A program made the position numbers and the translations under genes. The notes below the pieces were generated by a model. That model was not told the DNA's origin. It saw only the letters and a list, made by a program, of their open reading frames with translations, and searched no databases. Positions 29,634-32,328 of a DNA stretch of 32,328 bases are shown one piece after another. Each line of letters starts with the position of its first letter. The stretch's first letter is position 1. The stretch lies in IMG/VR virus record IMGVR_UViG_3300048592_000365, positions 1 to 32,328 of that record; one strand, 5' to 3'. The stretch comes from a virus.

Positions 29634-30959
29634 ATGGCCAAACGCAAAGGCAAGGAACTGACGCCGCCGCAAGTGCTGACGCTGCTCTTCGAAGGGCAGG
29701 AATTGCCCAAGCAAGCCGGCACCACCGGCTATGCCAAGATTCGCGAAATGCGCCGCGATCCGACAATCGCCTTGGCTCGCTGGCTGACCGTGGCGCCCAT
29801 CCTCGAAAGCGAGTGGAGTGTTGACGCGAACGAAGATGCACCCGAGGGCGCGAAAGAGTTTATCGCCAAGGCGATTCTGCCACACCAAAACCACCTGATG
29901 CGCACCGGCCTGTACGGCTGCATCGACTTCGGCTGGCAGTCTTACGAAAAAGTGTGGGGCATGAACCGCGATGGCATGTTTGTGGTGCAAAAGTTCAAGC
30001 CGCTGCTGCATGACATCACGAAGATCCTGGTCGACGTGGCCACGGGAAGTTACGAAGGCTTGCGGCAGTGGCCGTTCACGACGTCGCAAATTGACCTGAT
30101 GGGGGCCGACACGTTGCTGTACAGCTTCGACGTCGAAGGCACCGATTGGTACGGGCAAGCGATCATGCGAATTGCCGAGGGGCCGTATGATGCATGGGGA
30201 ACTGTCGATGGTGCGGCGCAGCGCTACGATAAGAAAATCGCCGGAACGAAGATCGTCGTTAAATACCCGATGGGCTACGAAGATGAGAGCGGCCAGTTGG
30301 TCGACAATCAGGAAAAGGCGCTGGCGGTAATCAATGCGCTAGGCCAGTCGGCCGGCGTGGCGATTCCCAAGCGCATCCAAGATTCGATGGATGCCGCGGC
30401 CATTGAAAAACTGGCGTGGGAAATCGATTTGCTGGAAGGGTCCGGCAATACCACCACCACGTTCATCGACCGCATGAAATACCTGGACGTGCTGAAGGTG
30501 CGAGCATTTGGCCTGCCCGAGCGGGCCATCTTGGAAGGCCAGTACGGAACGAAGGCCGAGGCCGGCGAACATGCCGACTTCGCCATCAGCAACATGCAAC
30601 AGCGGCACAATTTGCTCGTTCAGCACACGAACAGCTATTGCGTCAACGACATGCTGCGAATGAACTACGGGCCGGAAGCAGAGGATTCGGTTTTCATCGT
30701 GCCATCGCCGATCAACGATTTGGCGTTGGGATTCCTGCGCGAGATTTACAAGAGCATCATCGCGAGCCCCGAAAACTTCCTGCTGGAATATGGCAACATC
30801 GATTTTGAAGGGATGCGCAAGCGGCTCGACATTCCGACGCTGACAGAGGAAGAGCGAGAGGATGTTGACGTGGTTCGCGAGCTATTACGGCCAGAGGCTG
30901 ATCCAATCGAAACCGAAGAGGAAGAGGTAGCGGAGGAGCCTACTTCCGTGGCTTCTTAA
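29634..30959 (+). CDS. Portal protein (Mu gp29/DUF935 type)
   Basis: 441 residues. The pattern fits the DUF935 portal group: KIREMRRDPTIALARWLTVA near the start, an IDFGWQSYEKVWGM stretch, a wing (VDVATGSYEGLRQWP), KIAGTKIVVKYPMGYEDESG, then a long helix (DSMDAAAIEKLAWEIDLLEG), ERAILEGQYGTKAEAGEH, and an acidic C-terminus (ETEEEEVAEEPTSVAS). It forms the ring through which DNA enters. It follows large terminase, as in Mu-like phages. It ends 4 bases inside a convergent minus-strand gene. Confidence 0.85.
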   Translation: MAKRKGKELTPPQVLTLLFEGQELPKQAGTTGYAKIREMRRDPTIALARWLTVAPILESEWSVDANEDAPEGAKEFIAKAILPHQNHLMRTGLYGCIDFGWQSYEKVWGMNRDGMFVVQKFKPLLHDITKILVDVATGSYEGLRQWPFTTSQIDLMGADTLLYSFDVEGTDWYGQAIMRIAEGPYDAWGTVDGAAQRYDKKIAGTKIVVKYPMGYEDESGQLVDNQEKALAVINALGQSAGVAIPKRIQDSMDAAAIEKLAWEIDLLEGSGNTTTTFIDRMKYLDVLKVRAFGLPERAILEGQYGTKAEAGEHADFAISNMQQRHNLLVQHTNSYCVNDMLRMNYGPEAEDSVFIVPSPINDLALGFLREIYKSIIASPENFLLEYGNIDFEGMRKRLDIPTLTEEEREDVDVVRELLRPEADPIETEEEEVAEEPTSVAS

Positions 30960-31450
30960 CGCCGCCACTGATCGACCTCGGCAATTCGCACCGAGACGAA
31001 TTCCGCAGTATCGGACCTAGAAGCGAGAACATCAAACGCGACGGTTTCGCCGGGCGCAATGTTCTCCGTGCTGGCTGGATACATGCGTCGGCTCTCAATC
31101 AACTTTTTGTCTTTATCTTTTGCGTTGATTTCGAGCACGACATAGGCCGGCTCGCTTCCGTTATTTTGCACCGTGCCAACGGCGTAAAGGCCATAGTCCC
31201 TACCGATGGCCTCAAACTCCAAAACAAAGTCGGATTCCGTTGGGCCTTGCGGCGGAGCGGCGGGTTTGAAATTGCGATCGTTGCTTTCAACAGCGTTGTG
31301 CCCATGTAGAAATATGAGCACCTCTCGGTTAAGCGACGTTCCAGGCGTCATGGCAACGAGCCCGGCGCAGCCAAGGATCGTGAATATGATGATCGCGGCA
31401 AGAAATCCGCATCCGGCATTCAGGCCGCTGGAAAAATCACTGCGTCCCAT
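30956..31450 (-). CDS. Membrane-anchored FxLyD-like protein
   Basis: 164 residues on the minus strand. Residues 12-34 form a membrane span (AGCGFLAAIIIFTILGCAGLV). After a Pro-rich linker, about 75-164 match the FxLyD-type beta domain: GLYAVGTVQNNGSEPAYVVLEINAKD, then IAPGETVAFDV. Such domains face the periplasm or outside and are found in bacterial envelope proteins. The gene converges on the portal gene and overlaps the next minus-strand gene by 14 bases. It may be cargo or a superinfection factor; this is not shown. Confidence 0.65.
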   Translation of the reverse strand: MGRSDFSSGLNAGCGFLAAIIIFTILGCAGLVAMTPGTSLNREVLIFLHGHNAVESNDRNFKPAAPPQGPTESDFVLEFEAIGRDYGLYAVGTVQNNGSEPAYVVLEINAKDKDKKLIESRRMYPASTENIAPGETVAFDVLASRSDTAEFVSVRIAEVDQWRR

Positions 31451-31754
31451 TTCCTGCCTCCATTCTCTTTACCACGGGAAAGCAACTCAACGTGCCCGCA
31501 AAGTATCCAGTTGGGTAAACATCTTCCGACCACCCACGCTCATCATCTGCAATCCAAAATCCGCAGATCAGCGTCAGGTCGACGGTAAATTCAAAGCTCG
31601 CCCAAGCCAGCATTCCGGCCGCGTGCCCAAGCAAGGGCGATTCGTTGCGGTGGAATAGATAGTCCAGCACGTCGTCGCCGTTCAAGCTCAATACCCAAAT
31701 ATCGCCAAACTCGGCGATTAGGTCGGGCGGCTGCGGTGTGGCAGATTGGATCAC
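31437..31754 (-). CDS. Minus-strand protein of unknown function (105 aa)
   Basis: 105 residues from a GTG on the minus strand with AAGGGA upstream. It is acidic and rich in aromatic residues (SEDVYPTGYFAGTLSCFPVV at the end). Its 14-base overlap with the FxLyD-like gene argues for a two-gene unit. An AT-rich patch (TAGTAATAA) just upstream on the minus strand could be a -10 region. No family is recognised. Confidence 0.5.
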   Translation of the reverse strand: MIQSATPQPPDLIAEFGDIWVLSLNGDDVLDYLFHRNESPLLGHAAGMLAWASFEFTVDLTLICGFWIADDERGWSEDVYPTGYFAGTLSCFPVVKRMEAGNGTQ

Positions 31755-31907
31755 GAGCGATGTCCCTTATTACTATTGCCCCTCACCACCACACCCCCGC
31801 AAACTTTTCCCAATCGGTGTGACCAGACTTGTCTTGCTAGCTGCGACCCTACCGTTAGGAATAAACCGGCCCCACGGATGCGGCTCTTTCCAACTGAGGG
31901 TATGGCG

Positions 31908-32312
31908 ATGCAGAAGATCGAATTTGTCGTTGATTTGGATGGGGAGATTTTGCAGCACGCGACGGACTTCGAGGCTGTGGGCAGAAATCTTTCTGAGGTT
32001 CTTTCGGCTAGGACATGGCCCGGGGCGAAGCGAGCGATTGACGACGCAGCAGCCGGGGATGAGGTGACATGCTTTTGCGAATTTCGCGACGTTGAGCCAG
32101 CGCTTTCGATTGTCGAATTTCGAATGTCCAAGGCTCGGCAAGGCGTAAAAGTCATCGCCCAACATCGCCGCCAAATTCCCGCTGAATTGTACGTTGCGGT
32201 TTGCCTGAACGGAAAACTCGAAAAACGGCGCCGGTTTGCCGATCCGCGCGTCGAGTATTGCCGCGAATATAATCGCCTGGGCGGCGACGGGCGAATCGCT
32301 TTTTTGGATTGA
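31908..32312 (+). CDS. Protein of unknown function (134 aa), weakly PAS-like
   Basis: 134 residues from ATG 31908 with GAGGG at 7-base spacing; ATG 31902 would be too close to that site. The order VVDLDGEILQHATDFEAVGR, VTCFCEFRDVEPALSIVEFR, GVKVIAQHRR loosely resembles a small PAS-like sensor fold. This is a weak match, with no ligand residues to point to. It is divergent from the minus-strand pair, with a 153-base gap between them that may carry both promoters; no consensus promoter stands out. Confidence 0.5.
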   Translation: MQKIEFVVDLDGEILQHATDFEAVGRNLSEVLSARTWPGAKRAIDDAAAGDEVTCFCEFRDVEPALSIVEFRMSKARQGVKVIAQHRRQIPAELYVAVCLNGKLEKRRRFADPRVEYCREYNRLGGDGRIAFLD

Positions 32313-32325
32313 TCGATCATCCAAT
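32304..32325. terminator. Possible terminator hairpin at the right edge
   Basis: TTGGA (32304-32308) and TCCAA (32319-32323) pair, with an inner TGA/TCA stem around TCGA after one bulged T; the hairpin overlaps the stop codon of the preceding gene. TTTC follows at the window end, so the T tract cannot be judged fully. Confidence 0.3.
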
Positions 32326-32328
32326 TTC

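Noticed and set aside
1-32328. tRNA genes, rRNA, CRISPR arrays, insertion sequences, integrase or attachment sites
   Set aside because: None could be recognised by eye. No terminal repeats or transposase motifs were seen, so none is reported.

Overview
The window is a GC-rich, densely packed, almost entirely plus-strand stretch of a tailed bacteriophage or prophage. The best guess for the host is a planctomycete. This rests on family resemblance of the cytochrome-like genes, the signal-peptide VVVQ-repeat proteins and the tail-fibre-like proteins, not on any marker gene, so it is an inference. I see no integrase, replication gene, rRNA, tRNA or CRISPR array. The virion genes mix two styles. 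The portal, minor head protein, protease/scaffold, gp36-like and gpG-like genes are Mu-like; the decoration protein, major capsid protein E and frameshifted tail chaperone are lambda-like. No tail sheath gene is visible, so a non-contractile (siphovirus) tail is likely.

Layout. 1-4.2 kb: a 5'-truncated trypsin-like protease, a free-standing HNH endonuclease, and an unusual set of exported or membrane proteins that includes two with c-type haem motifs (CWSCH and CAKCH). 4.2-7.3 kb: a run of very small genes, including an Acb2/Tad1-like candidate anti-defence protein, a zinc-ribbon protein and several tiny single-membrane-span proteins. 7.3-10.6 kb: tail-fibre-like structural proteins. 10.6-18.7 kb: small terminase, gp36-like protein, a structured non-coding gap with a terminator and a possible anti-terminator arm, MuF, protease with nested scaffold, decoration, capsid, neck and tail completion proteins, tail tube, and a tail chaperone with a -1 frameshift site. 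18.7-23.7 kb: tape measure and distal tail proteins, one with a long Ser-Gly linker. 23.7-28.3 kb: one small minus-strand membrane gene, then a surface-modification cassette (GT25-sulfotransferase fusion, PLOD-like glycosyltransferase, methyltransferase, two more glycosyltransferases). 28.3-31 kb: large terminase and portal, displaced about 17 kb from the small terminase. 31-32.3 kb: two minus-strand genes (one FxLyD-like) and one divergent gene of unknown function.

How it fits together. From the small terminase to the last tail gene the order is the usual late head-to-tail order with many ATGA or TGATG overlaps, so translation is probably coupled. The most unusual parts are (i) phage-linked c-type cytochromes, (ii) a five-enzyme glycan cassette with a sulfotransferase domain beside Ser-Gly-rich and poly-Ser-tailed virion proteins, (iii) a candidate cyclic-nucleotide sponge in a nest of micro-genes, and (iv) an attenuator-like RNA between the packaging genes and the head operon.
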